Source of the DNA: Dryas octopetala | Taxonomy: Eukaryota > Streptophyta > Magnoliopsida > Rosales > Rosaceae | Reading direction: 5' to 3' | Length of the DNA stretch: 64,000 bases | Assembly: GCA_963921425.1 (NCBI GenBank) | Contig: OY992834.1 | Span: forward strand, 25,557,923 to 25,621,922 | Shown: positions 46,594 through 56,800 of the stretch, piece after piece | Layout: the number at the start of each line of letters is the position of its first letter | Position numbering within the stretch: position 1 is the first letter of the stretch | Notes under the pieces: model-generated | Databases searched by the model: none | What the model saw: the letters and a program-made list of their open reading frames with translations, nothing else | What the model was told of the DNA's origin: nothing | Position numbers and translations under genes: made by a program

Positions 46594-47231
46594 TGTTGAT
46601 GCTGAAAAATGGTAAAGCAGTCAACGTCGAGTCGAACCACGTAGGCCCATTGACGCGCCACTGAGGATATATGACACGTCGAAGTGGGGCAGGAACGGGT
46701 AGCTGGGTCCGACTGGTGAGTAATGAGAGAGAATGATATCCAAAACACCCTGCGCAAGTATACAAAAGTGAGCGGGAAGGGCACCGGTGTGGTGCCGGCC
46801 AAAGCTCCTCCGACGCTCAAGTCAGTGTTCAGAGAGATCTGAGAGCAAAGTGGGTGAATAGTATAATAATGATTTCAGTTGTCCTTTTGTGACAAGAAAG
46901 TACCTCTTTTATAGTACCTTTGGAAGAATGTCAACCAATCCGGTGATGACACGTGTCCCTTGTGATGACTTGCACTGTAGGAGCGCCACGTGTCACCAGT
47001 CTCGAGGATCCGAGTGAGTTGACACGGGTCGGGGCCTAAGAGGCTGGAGCTTAGGAGGCCGGAGCCTATGGGGCCGGAGCCTAGGAGGCCGGAGCCTAGG
47101 GGGCCAGAGCCTAGGAGGCCGGAGCCTAGCAGGTCAGGGGCTAGGAGCCCAGGAAGGGCTTAGGCCCAAACAGCATGATGTTAAGCCTTGTGTGACTTGT
47201 CGTTATGCCCAGACGATTAATCATACGAACA
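46594..47231 (-). repeat. 3' LTR of the shortened Tat element
   Basis: TGTTGATG...CGAACA, 638 bp. It holds the family's leftward TATA box, G-boxes and GGAGCC repeats, with one extra repeat unit relative to the 16-27 kb copy. Confidence 0.92.
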
Positions 47232-47739
47232 GAAGTCCCCCAAGTTTCCGAGCAGAAGATACTTCTTGGTTGGGAACTTTGTACACACAGAAGTCCGAGC
47301 AGAACGACAAGTAACCACATGCTTGTTCCTGCTTAAGATACTGTTCAGAAGTCCCCCAAGTTCCTTAGCAAGAAAAGCTGGACTGTAGGAAAGCTTGGAG
47401 GGTTACATATGAAAGATCGCTCTTTCTTTTTTTTTTTTTTTTTGAATTTCTGATCACCCTGTATTCCGAGCAGTAGACGCTTCGTGTAATCCCAGTGAAT
47501 CTCGTCCGATTTTAATGGTGGGATGTCGCCCTTTGTAAATGAGGATCTTGAATTAAATGGTAGAGCCCAAATATAAGGATTCCGCACCCATATCTCCCTT
47601 TTTTTTTTTGTGACCATTGGAGGAGAGAGAGAGTTGCCCCTCCCTTTTTTTTTTTTTTTTTTCTTAGGATAACCAAATACAGCTGCCTCCCTTTTTTGTT
47701 TAGATAACCAAATATAGGCTCGGCTGTTGTGGAAGAGCA

Positions 47740-48390
47740 GTGCAGAAAAGGGGTCGGCTCGGGTGGGTGGGGGTAGTGCTCGGGTCAGACCGAGGGGCTG
47801 AGCGCGCGGAGGCGGTGGTGGGGCTGGGAGTTGCTCGGGTCGGCGATGCCTCGCAGTGGCCTCGGAGCGGATTGGGCTCGGGTCGGTTTTCTGCGCGGGG
47901 CAGAGGTTGGGCTCTGGTTTTGGTGGCAGCTTGGAGGGCGAGCACAGGTCGGCTCGGGTTGAAGGTTGGAGGTGCGGCGGGGGGCTCGATCGCGTCTCAG
48001 AGGTGCTGCGCAGGGGGGGCTCGGGCCGGATCGCAGGTGTGCGCGGACGACGTGTGCACGCGGAGGCGGTGGGCGCGGGTTGTATGTGTTGCTGCTCGGG
48101 TTGGCGCAGTGGGCTGGTCGTCAGGGAGCGCAGGGGGCTGGCCGGGCTGAAGGGGTGGCTGCTCGGGTCGGGCTGCAGCTTTGGTGTGCGCGGACGACGG
48201 GGCTCGGGCCGGACTTGGGACAGGGGCGGCGCGGACTGGCTGGGCTCGGCCCGGGTTGTGGCGCGCAGTGGTCGAGTCAGATCTGTGGGCTGCTCGGCTC
48301 GGAGCAGCTAGTGGTGTGCCGGACCAGTGGTGTGCGCGGAGGGGTTGTGGGGCTGTTCGGGTGAGTGGACTTTGTGGGGTCGGTGGCACG
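47740..48390 (+). other. GC-rich tract of the shortened Tat element
   Basis: The counterpart of 17330-17890: GCTCGGGTCGG-type CpG-rich DNA downstream of a TATA-like AAATATAAGG (about 47569-47578). It lies before the remains of the plus-strand accessory gene (about 48926-49360). The open frames on both strands here are composition effects. Confidence 0.6.
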
Positions 48391-48925
48391 GAAAACCAAG
48401 CTCAGATTTGAGCTGTTCGAAGCACTAAAGGTAAGAAATTTCGAAATCCTGCCAAGCTCTTTGTTGGTGAAATTTTGTGACTTGGAAAAATTGAGAACTG
48501 TGAGAAATTGTGGTCGTCCAGCCTGAGGCGGACCTTGGAATTCTGATTGTGAATTTGTGGATAATGTGAGTAGGGGCAGGTGGAGGTGCTGGTGGGTATG
48601 AACCTTGCCGAGCACTGGGTAGGCCACACGCCCGCATTTTGGACTTTGTAATTTATTGGGTGTTGTTGTGTTTTTGGCCAGGTACATAGGAAACAAGATT
48701 AGTGGGTCGGAACCCGTCTGAGCTGTTGAAGCCGCGGAATACTGGTAAGGATTGGGTTGTCATTGCTCTTCCCTTTGAATTGATATTGTGAATATTGGCT
48801 TTGATAAATGGTTGGTGGCTGAGCATGTGAAAGGGTGATAGGGTGAATGTTGTCAAATTGGGGGTATCCGAGCACATACGGGGGGTGGGAAACCGGTATT
48901 GATCTGAAATGTCCATGGTGTTGTC

Positions 48926-49360
48926 TTGGTGTGCCGAGCACTTCCCATCTTGATTTGTGGTTTGTCTTGGATGGGCAGGTGTACTGAAGTCGGACATTCC
49001 ATGGCTTCCTCAGATGATAACAGTTCTATGGAGTCTGATTGGGCGTCCACAAGTGATGGGACGCCAATGAGGCCAAATATGCCCCGATCCCGGATGGGGT
49101 TGGAAACATGGGGGTGGGCAAGTGGTCGGGCAGAACAATGCATTGCATGCCAAGCTACTGCAGGCCAGGAGGCGGACCAGGCTAGGCAAGAGTTGGAGCA
49201 GTGCGGGGAGGAGCTGAGCCAAGCCAAGCAGGTGGTCTGCTAAGGGCTGGCAGTAATGATGGGCATGCCAACGTCCCAGAGGGAGATACCCAGGGGGTAG
49301 AGCCCGAGGATGGAGCATCCACAGGTGGGGAGCATGACATGGGAGAGGATCCCAAATAAA
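48926..49360 (+). mobile_element. Remains of the opposite-strand accessory gene
   Basis: Translations such as MASSDDNSSMESDWASTSDG and the C-terminal-type TGGEHDMGEDPK match the two ends of the accessory gene at 18384-20541, brought close together here. The central domain is not present. A matching TGAATGCATGGTACT minisatellite follows at about 49570-49670. Confidence 0.65.
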
Positions 49361-50046
49361 TGTTTGAAGCAAACATGGCTCGGGGGCAGGGGTGGGCGGA
49401 CCATCGCCCTATCTTTGTTTGAGTTATATGGCGGGTCGGATGTAGCCCGTACCAAATTACAAACTCTTTTGTTATTAAGTTTGTACTTTAGTATGTGGAT
49501 GATGTTGAGGGTGTCCGACCCGTTATTGGGTAGGATGCCCTTCCTTTTAATACATGGTATTGTGGAATTTTTCTTGAATGCATGGTACTTAGTTTCCCTT
49601 GAATGCATGTATGATACTGATTTTCCCTTGAATGCATGGTACTGGATTTCCCTTGAATGCACGGTACTGATATGAGTAGGGTCGGATGTTCGATGGCCCG
49701 GGTGCCCATACACACAATGAACGCTTTGAATGAAAAGATGTCCGTGGTAGGACTTTCATTGATTAAAGCGATAAGATAGATGAAATTGAAAAAAGTCCCC
49801 GGGGGGTACAACATGTGTCTACTTGTAAAAGTAGCGGAGGTGCTCGGCGTGCCAAGGGTGGCCGAGTTCCTTGCTGGTTGTAGCGCGGAGCCTGTATGTG
49901 CCCGGACGGACGACCTCAAAGATGTTGTAGGGCGTCTGGGGGAGGGCAGGTGTTGGAGACAGAAAAAGCCATAGAGGGCTTGGCCTCTTTCTTCTTCTTG
50001 ACGGGAGTCATATAGCACGACCTGGCTGATACCTGATTGCCTTTGA

Positions 50047-50841
50047 CTACCCCGTTCCACATGGAGTCGGGAACTTGACCAAAAGCAAGTGGGTGGAGAC
50101 CATAACCCTCAGTTGGTTAAGGGCTGGTCGTCCCAGGATGACGTTGTAAGCTGTGGGGCAGTCGACCACCAAAAACTGAGTGGTTGTGGTAGCGGACGAA
50201 GGATACCTCCCGAGGGTGAGTGGAAGGTAGAGCCCACCAAGAGGGGTGACCATGTCGCCCGAAAAGCTGAGTAAAGGAGCAACCGACCGGTCAAGCCTCT
50301 CCTGGTCAATTCCAAGTCTTGGGGACGTGGGTTGGATTCTTCCCGGTTCGTCCGCTGCTCTTCTCGCCGAGAGCGGTTGTCGTCGAGCAGATGATGACAG
50401 TCCCGATAAATGTGGAACCCTTCAGAGCGGGTAGGATGCTCGCCAGATCGAGCCCGGCTGACCGGGTGGACAAGTCTCTTTTGGAAACCTGGGGTTGGGC
50501 GGCTACCTTCCCCTGCGTCCAGCTGACGCGAAACATTTTGGTCCCTTCGGGGGGGGGGTGTTCTTCCTCTCACCACTCCGGAGAGTAGTGTGTTCGTCCC
50601 TGTCGTAGGGGTTCCTCCTCTCATCACTCCGGGGAGTGGTATGCTCTTCTCTGTCGCGGAGGAGTCGCTCATACAGCTGTGTTGTGTCCTTTTGGAGGTC
50701 GAGCTGTTCTTGGGCTCGTTGGAGTTGGGCTTCCAACCGTTGGATGTATGCCTCCTGATCAGACTCGGCAATCTTCTTGCCTCGCTTGTCACCCAGTGGG
50801 GTGTTGTCGACTTGGTCGAGGATAGTGCCTCCGTCAGACAT
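50047..50841 (-). mobile_element. Remaining gag and protease pieces of the shortened Tat element
   Basis: 50047-50253 matches the end of the protease region (YNVILGRPALNQL). 50503-50841 matches the gag N-terminus, including QRLEAQLQRAQEQLDLQKD. The two are close together because the intervening gag core is absent. Confidence 0.8.
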
Positions 50842-50850
50842 TGTGGGGGT

Positions 50851-51360
50851 CGGAAGCTCGGAAGCTCGGAAGCTAGGAAGCTCGGAAGCTAGGAAGCTCG
50901 GAGGCTCGGAAGCTCGAAAGCTAGGAAGCTCGGAAGCTCGGAAGCTCGGAAGCTAGGAAGCTCGGAAGCTAGGAAGCTCGGAGGCTCGGAAGCTCGGAGG
51001 CTCGGAAGCTCGGAAGCTCGGAAGCTAGGAAGCTCGGAAGCTTTGAAGCTAGGAAGCTCCGAAGCTCCGAAGCTCGGAAGCTCGGAAGCTAGGAAGCTCG
51101 GAATCTCGGAAGCTCGGAAGCTCGGAAGCTCGGAAGCTCGGAAGCTCGGAAGCTAGGAAGCTCGGAAGCTAGGAAGCTCGGAGGCTCGGAAGCTCGAAAG
51201 CTCGGAAGCTAGGAAGCTCGGAAGCTCGGAAGCTCGGAAGCTCGGAAGCTAGGAAGCTCGGAAGCTTGGAAGCTCGGAGGCTCGGAAGCTCGGAAGCTCG
51301 GAAGCTCGGAAGCTCGGAAGCTAGGAAGCTCGGAAGCTTGGAAGCTCGGAGGCTCGGAAG
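50851..51360. repeat. 510-bp array of an 8-bp repeat, GGAAGCTC and variants
   Basis: About 64 units of GGAAGCTC, GGAAGCTA and GGAGGCTC run without a break. The array sits exactly where the full-length Tat copy has a single GTCGGAAGG (about 26807) between the gag start and the leader motif TTTTTGCACCTCAACTGAGG. It is therefore a local expansion of a unique seed. Because 8 is not a multiple of 3, every frame reads the same 24-nt, 8-residue motif (ELPSFRAS on the minus strand). Variant units are mixed in clusters, as in replication-slippage arrays. Confidence 0.95.
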
Positions 51361-51437
51361 GTTTTTTTTGCACCTCAACTGAGGGTAGAGAATTCAATGG
51401 GGAAAAGTTGTAACGTTTCCCACAGACGGCGCCAAAC

Positions 51438-52087
51438 TGTTGATGCTGAAAAATGGTAAAGCAGTCAACGTCGAGTCGAACCACGTAGACCCATTGATCC
51501 GCCACTGAGAGGATGACACGTCGAAGTGGGGCAGGAACGGGTAGCTGGGTCCGACTGGTGAGTAATGAGAGAAAATGATATCCAAAGCACCCTGCGCAAG
51601 TGCACAAAAGTGAGCGGGAAGGGCACCGGTGTGGTGCCGGCCAAAGCTCCTCCGACGCTCAAGTCAGTGTTCAGAGAGATCTGAGAGCAGAGTGGGTGAA
51701 TAGTATAATAATGATTTCAGTTGTCCTTTTGTGACAAGAAGGTACCTCTTTTATAGTACCTTTGGAAGAGTGTCAACCAATCCGGTGATTACACGTGTCC
51801 CTTGTGATGACTTGCACTGTAGGAGCGCCACGTGTCACCGGTCTCGAGGATCCGAGTGAGTTGACATGGGTCGGGGCCTAAGAGGCTGGAGCTTAGGAGG
51901 TCGGAGCCTATGGGGCCGGAGCCTAGGAGGCCGGAGCCTAGGGGGCCGGAGCCTAGGAGGCCGGAGCCTAGCAGGTCAGGGGCTAGGAGCCCAGGAAGGG
52001 CTTAGTCTTTTGGGCTTAGGCCCAAACAGCATGATGTTAAGCCTTGTGTGACTTGTCGTTATGCCCAGACGATTAATCATACGAACA
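51438..52087 (-). repeat. 5' LTR of the shortened Tat element
   Basis: 650 bp, the partner of 46594-47231. The primer site TTTGGCGCCGTCTGTGGGAA (minus strand) adjoins it at about 51418-51437. Confidence 0.92.
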
Positions 52088-52092
52088 GTTCT

Positions 52093-52850
52093 TAATTGTG
52101 TAACATGTTCAGGATAATATGTGTTACTTTTAGTTGCTTCTTCGCTCAATTCACCCATAGAAATTTTGAATGAAACCAGCTTTAAGAGATGGAAGCAGCA
52201 CATAAAGATAAACCTAGGGCTCATGAATCTTGATTTAGCCATTAGGAAAGACCAACCAGCTGCTCTTACTGAAGCAAGCATTATGGCACAGAAGTTGCAA
52301 GCTGACAAATGAGAGAGATCCAATAGAGTGGCGCTGCTGTTCATGAAGAAGCACATGAATGACACTGTTCGTAGAAGCATTGCTGATAACGATAGTGCTT
52401 GGGCTTATCTTGCTGCCATAGGAGAAAAGTTCAAGGAGTCTTCTAAGGCAGAAACTGGAAATCTAATGACTACACTCACTACAACTCATTATGATGGAAC
52501 AGGAAGTGTTCGGGAACACATCAAGAAGTTAATTGACCTCAGCTGAAAACTCACTTCCCTAGAGGTTAACATATCCAATCATTTCCTTGTTCATTTTGCT
52601 CTCAATTCTATTCCACCTGCATATGACCAACTCAAGGCCAGCTACAATACTCAAAAAGAAAAATGGAGTTTGGATGAGTTGATAGCTATCTGTGTGCAAG
52701 AAGAAGAAAGACTGAAAATAATGAAGGGCAAATTTGTCCATTTGGTCACTCATAATCAGCCAAAAAAAGGGGAACTCGACAAACAATAAAAACTGGAAGT
52801 TAGCTGGGTCCTATAACTGGAATTCTTGAAAATTTCGATAAACCCAAAAA
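52093..52850 (+). mobile_element. Ty1/copia gag remnant (UBN2-type), continuation of the 43421 copy
   Basis: The translation contains ETSFKRWKQHIKINLGLMNL, then GEKFKESSKAETGNLMTTLT and LNSIPPAYDQLKASYNTQKE, a copia-type gag of the UBN2 family. It is interrupted at a few places. No protease, integrase or reverse transcriptase follows, and the similarity fades near 52850. It rejoins the copia leader across the shortened Tat insertion. Confidence 0.75.
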
Positions 52851-53235
52851 ATTCCAAAAATGAATTTGATAATTATCAGATTCCCATAGTGACAAACCAA
52901 AATTACATAAATCTTTTCATTCATATCTACACCAGTTACTCATTCAAACTCTTTTCGTCTAGGTGTGTGGAAGAAGATGGAGGAGTTCTTGGCAGGAACC
53001 GAAGTTAAGATATGAGAGTCCAAATGCAATGTGCAAAATAGAGTTAAGAAGATTATCACATGAAAATTAATATTAAGGCCTTAAATCAAATCAAATTTGA
53101 GAAAGAAATTGAGGGTCTATTTTTTACGTCTCCATTCAAAGATCATTCTTACAAAAAAAAATCAGAAAAAAAGAAAACTTTTAACCATTTAACCATTTGA
53201 TTAAACAATTATCATTTATTCCATCAAAACTAAGG
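52851..53235. other. Intergenic DNA upstream of the KOBITO1 gene
   Basis: No gene is recognised. A short open frame near 52826-53008 has no recognisable match. Confidence 0.4.
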
Positions 53236-53487
53236 GGGGTGTTCCCAACTTAAATTTCAAAGGATGTTAAAATTTATAAAATCTATAAAAATGAGAATTG
53301 ACTAGAATTTTCATAGAATTTGTTATGTGTAAAAAATGTATTAAAATCCATTAAAATCTTTCATTTAATGAAATTTATGACTTTTTGAGGATACTTAGAT
53401 TTCATTAGAATTCATTAAAATCTGAGTTGGGAACATCTATATTTTATTGGACATTTAAAATCTAATAAAATCTAAGTTTAGGACACC
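53236..53487. mobile_element. MITE-like element in the KOBITO1 upstream region
   Basis: The left end GGGTGTTCCCAACTTAAATTT-like and the right end, inverted, AAGGTGTCCTAAACTTAGAT form imperfect terminal repeats around an AT-rich, ATTAAAATC-rich body. A second GATGTTCCCAACTCAGATTT-like motif occurs in inverted orientation internally. No target duplication was found, so the class is not certain. It ends about 315 bp before the gene's ATG. Confidence 0.45.
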
Positions 53488-53801
53488 TTTTAAATATTTT
53501 AGAATTATTTAATTTCTTTTTTCAGAAGTAATCCTTGATAAACACTTAAAAAATAAACGACTTCATCGACAATTTAAATGAAATTGTAAAAAAGTGGCGA
53601 AAAAAAAAAATTTGAAATCGTAAAAAAAGAATTTTTAAATAAGAAAAATTATAACGGATGTACGCTCACACTCTGGTAAGATTTCCTCACGGACCTCACA
53701 TATGAATATATGATATGGTCACATTTATTTAAAACACCCTCTCCAAGACTCCCAGTTAAGCTGCGAAGAGTATCTGACTCTCCCCATTTCGCATAACCAC
53801 A

Positions 53802-56800
53802 ATGACCAACCACCACCTCCACCTCCACGCGCCACTCCGCTCAACTCCACAATCCTCCTCCTCATCTCAAACGTCCTTTACATCGAAGCTCCTCCTCCTC
53901 CTCACTCTCCTCCCTCTCTCTCTCGCCGCCATAGCTTTCGTCCTCCAATGGCGTGGCGGTATCTCCGACCCCACCACTCGCTGGTCCCCACCTGGGTCCC
54001 ACCACCTCTTCCCCGGCATGGACGCGTCTCCTCTCTCCTCCGCCGCCGTCCACTCTTCGTCGTCCGATTGCGTCAATCTTGGCCGTAGCGCCTCGCCTTC
54101 GTTTCCCTACTATCAGAACTGGAAGTTTGATTCTGTGTCCAATTTGAGACCAAAGGTTGGGTGTTTCAGTGGCTTTTGTTTTTTCTTTTGGATTTTGAGA
54201 TTGATCTGGTTCTGGGTTTTGCTTGTTATAGCTTTGGGTTTAGTGGGTTTTTACTACTGTGTTTGAAAAGCTTTGTTTTTCTGTAAAATTGGTGACCGTC
54301 GGATCTGTATCTAGATTTTGCTTTGTATGGATTGAAGTTTACGGGCCTTAGATTTGTTTTGAGGCTGTTTATGTGTGGTGACTTTTCTTTTTTGGATGAA
54401 GGAGTTGTGTAAACCTTGCATTTTATAATTATTGGTGCAATGCTGGTTGACTAATAGATCGTTTATGTTGGTATGCTCTTGTTTGGAACATGGATCATGT
54501 GGTTTGGCTTTATTATTTTTTTTATGTGTTTTTATTTTTATTTTTATTGATTGGTTGAACAGTTTTCGGTGGGTATTAGGTTTGATTTGTTGGCACATTG
54601 ATTAAGCAATAGTTTTGTTGCTGAGAAACTAGGAGCCAGCAAGTTTTATTATAGGTCTTGAATTTTCTCTTAGAGCGGAGCTTCTGATTTTTCACTTGAA
54701 TCATGGATTCTTGGATTGTTAATTTTCTTTTTTAAGATAGATAATACAGCAAGTTGCTTCAATAAATTGAGGCAAATATGTAGGGATCAGCGAAAGTTAG
54801 AACAGAAGTAACCCAAAAATACAAAACAAAAGGCTATAACAGAAGTGGATTTTGTTGCACCATAGTAGCTGCTTCTGCGTGTAATATGGGTACATATATA
54901 GGCTTTGATCTTCACTGGAGATCACATATGACGGCTGAGTTTCCATATTATCATTACTCGAAGCACTTACGATTCAAATGCTTTGAACTATGAACCAATT
55001 TTATCCATTTTCTGGCAACACCAACTCAGCCTTGCTTTCCAATTAGACTTGTGAAGAAGGGATCTTTTCTGAATTAAACCCACCATGCGGGTCCTGCTCT
55101 GGAGATCAAACATGTCAAATGGCAAGTCAAGTGATTCTGCACAATCCAAGAATACAGGAAAGACCATAAGTTCTTCAAGTCATGGAAAGTAATGGAGACT
55201 TAGCCACAGCTATTTAATGAGTGTTATATGTTGTTATAACTTACAAGGTGATGTAGAAGCACGGGCAACTTGGGTATTGAAATAGATGAACACAATACAA
55301 TTGCTACACTGGCAACTTTGCAGCCTGTTCTGCAGACGCCCAGTGAGAACATGATAACACAGTCATTTTCGTGTTAGACTTTATGGTACCAGTATATAGA
55401 GTGAATCCTTGGCTAGTAGAACTTGACTATATGAGTCAGTTATCATTTGACTTTTTCTATTCTAATTCTTTTAACAGTGTGATGATCTGGATTCAATGTG
55501 ATCTCCTGTTTCATTTTGTATAACACTTTTGATAACATTTCATGTACCACAGTTGTTTGGATGATGGATGATGGTTGTTAAGTAATGAGTACTTCATTTT
55601 AATATCAACACAATAGACACTTTAGTGGAATGAATTCTTCCTTCTATTAATGAGTTACTGTTGTTTGATTCACTGTGTGCAGATATGTATTACTACAAGT
55701 ACGTCAGCTGGCTTAGATCAGATTTTACCATGGATGTTCTATCATAAGGTTATTGGAGTTACTACCTTTTTTCTTTTTGTGGAAAGTAAGGCTGCATCTC
55801 CTGAAGTATCTATAGTTCTGGAGTCAATTCCTGTGAGTTACAATCTACTTTGCTCTTATGTTCTGCTTAGTTGCCTCCTTCTCTCCTTTTTCCCAGTCTA
55901 TTTTTTTTCTTTTTCAAATGCATTTACTTTTATTTCTACCATGTTTAATGTTGTGAACTTTTTTTACGACAAATTTTGTGGTACTTTCTCAGGGAGTAAA
56001 AGTGATATACAGAACAAAAGAGCTTGAGGAGCAACAAGCTAATAGGTGAGTTGATTTTGCCACTTTTTCTGCTTTTAACCACTCTCATGCTTACTGCTAA
56101 TGGAGTCTTCTTCTATTTATTGTTTATACTCCTGGAAGTTTAGCCTCTTTCCTTCATTGTGATTAACATAATCAACATTGCTAAATGCTTCAACATTTTT
56201 CTTATGTTTACCTCTTTAGTTGTTTGTCATATATATATATATATGTATATATTCATTCATTTCCTTGTATTTGCGCTTCTTGTTTTTGGTACCACCAGCC
56301 GGATTTGGAATGAGACGTGGCTGTCAAGTTTCTTTTACAAACCTTGCAATTATGAGCTATTTGTGAAGCAATCACTCAATATGGAGATGGCTATTGTCAT
56401 GGCAAGGGTATGAAATGTTTTATTTCTGATGTTACTGATTCGTCTGTTGTTATTTTTACCTTTTGATACAAGGTTTTTTGATTTCCTTCTTTTTCTTTTT
56501 GCTTGGAACTTTCTCTTGCACATACACATCAGGATGCTGGAGTGGACTGGATAATTCATCTTGACACTGATGAGTTACTACACCCAGCTGGTGCCAGTGA
56601 GTATTCTTTGAGGAAGCTGCTGCTTGATGTGCCTGGGAATGTGGATATGGTTATTTTCCCAAACTATGTAAGTGAAATTGTTTAAGTGCTTTTAAATTGT
56701 GTGGTAGGTGGTTAAAATAAATTGGGACTTGTAAAGATGATTATGCATGTTAATGTTATTATTTTTCTGTATTGTCTGCTGTTTATGCTAGTTATTCGGC

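Larger units (their letters stand above)
46594..52087 (-). mobile_element. Shortened Tat-lineage element (deletion derivative), 5.5 kb
   Basis: LTRs at 46594-47231 and 51438-52087 are flanked by a perfect GTTCT duplication (46589-46593, 52088-52092). The LTRs differ by roughly 2-3% by hand count plus one short indel, so its age is similar to the full-length copy at 16-27 kb. LTR sequence differs more between the two elements, which marks two subfamilies. Most of pol is absent. What remains is the N-terminal part of gag, a piece of the protease region, parts of the opposite-strand accessory gene and the GC-rich tract. It could move only with proteins from another element. It is inserted in a copia copy, between its leader and gag. 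Confidence 0.9.

Noticed and set aside
50851-51360. CRISPR-like array
   Set aside because: The 8-bp units are contiguous with no unique spacers, in a plant retroelement; this is a minisatellite.
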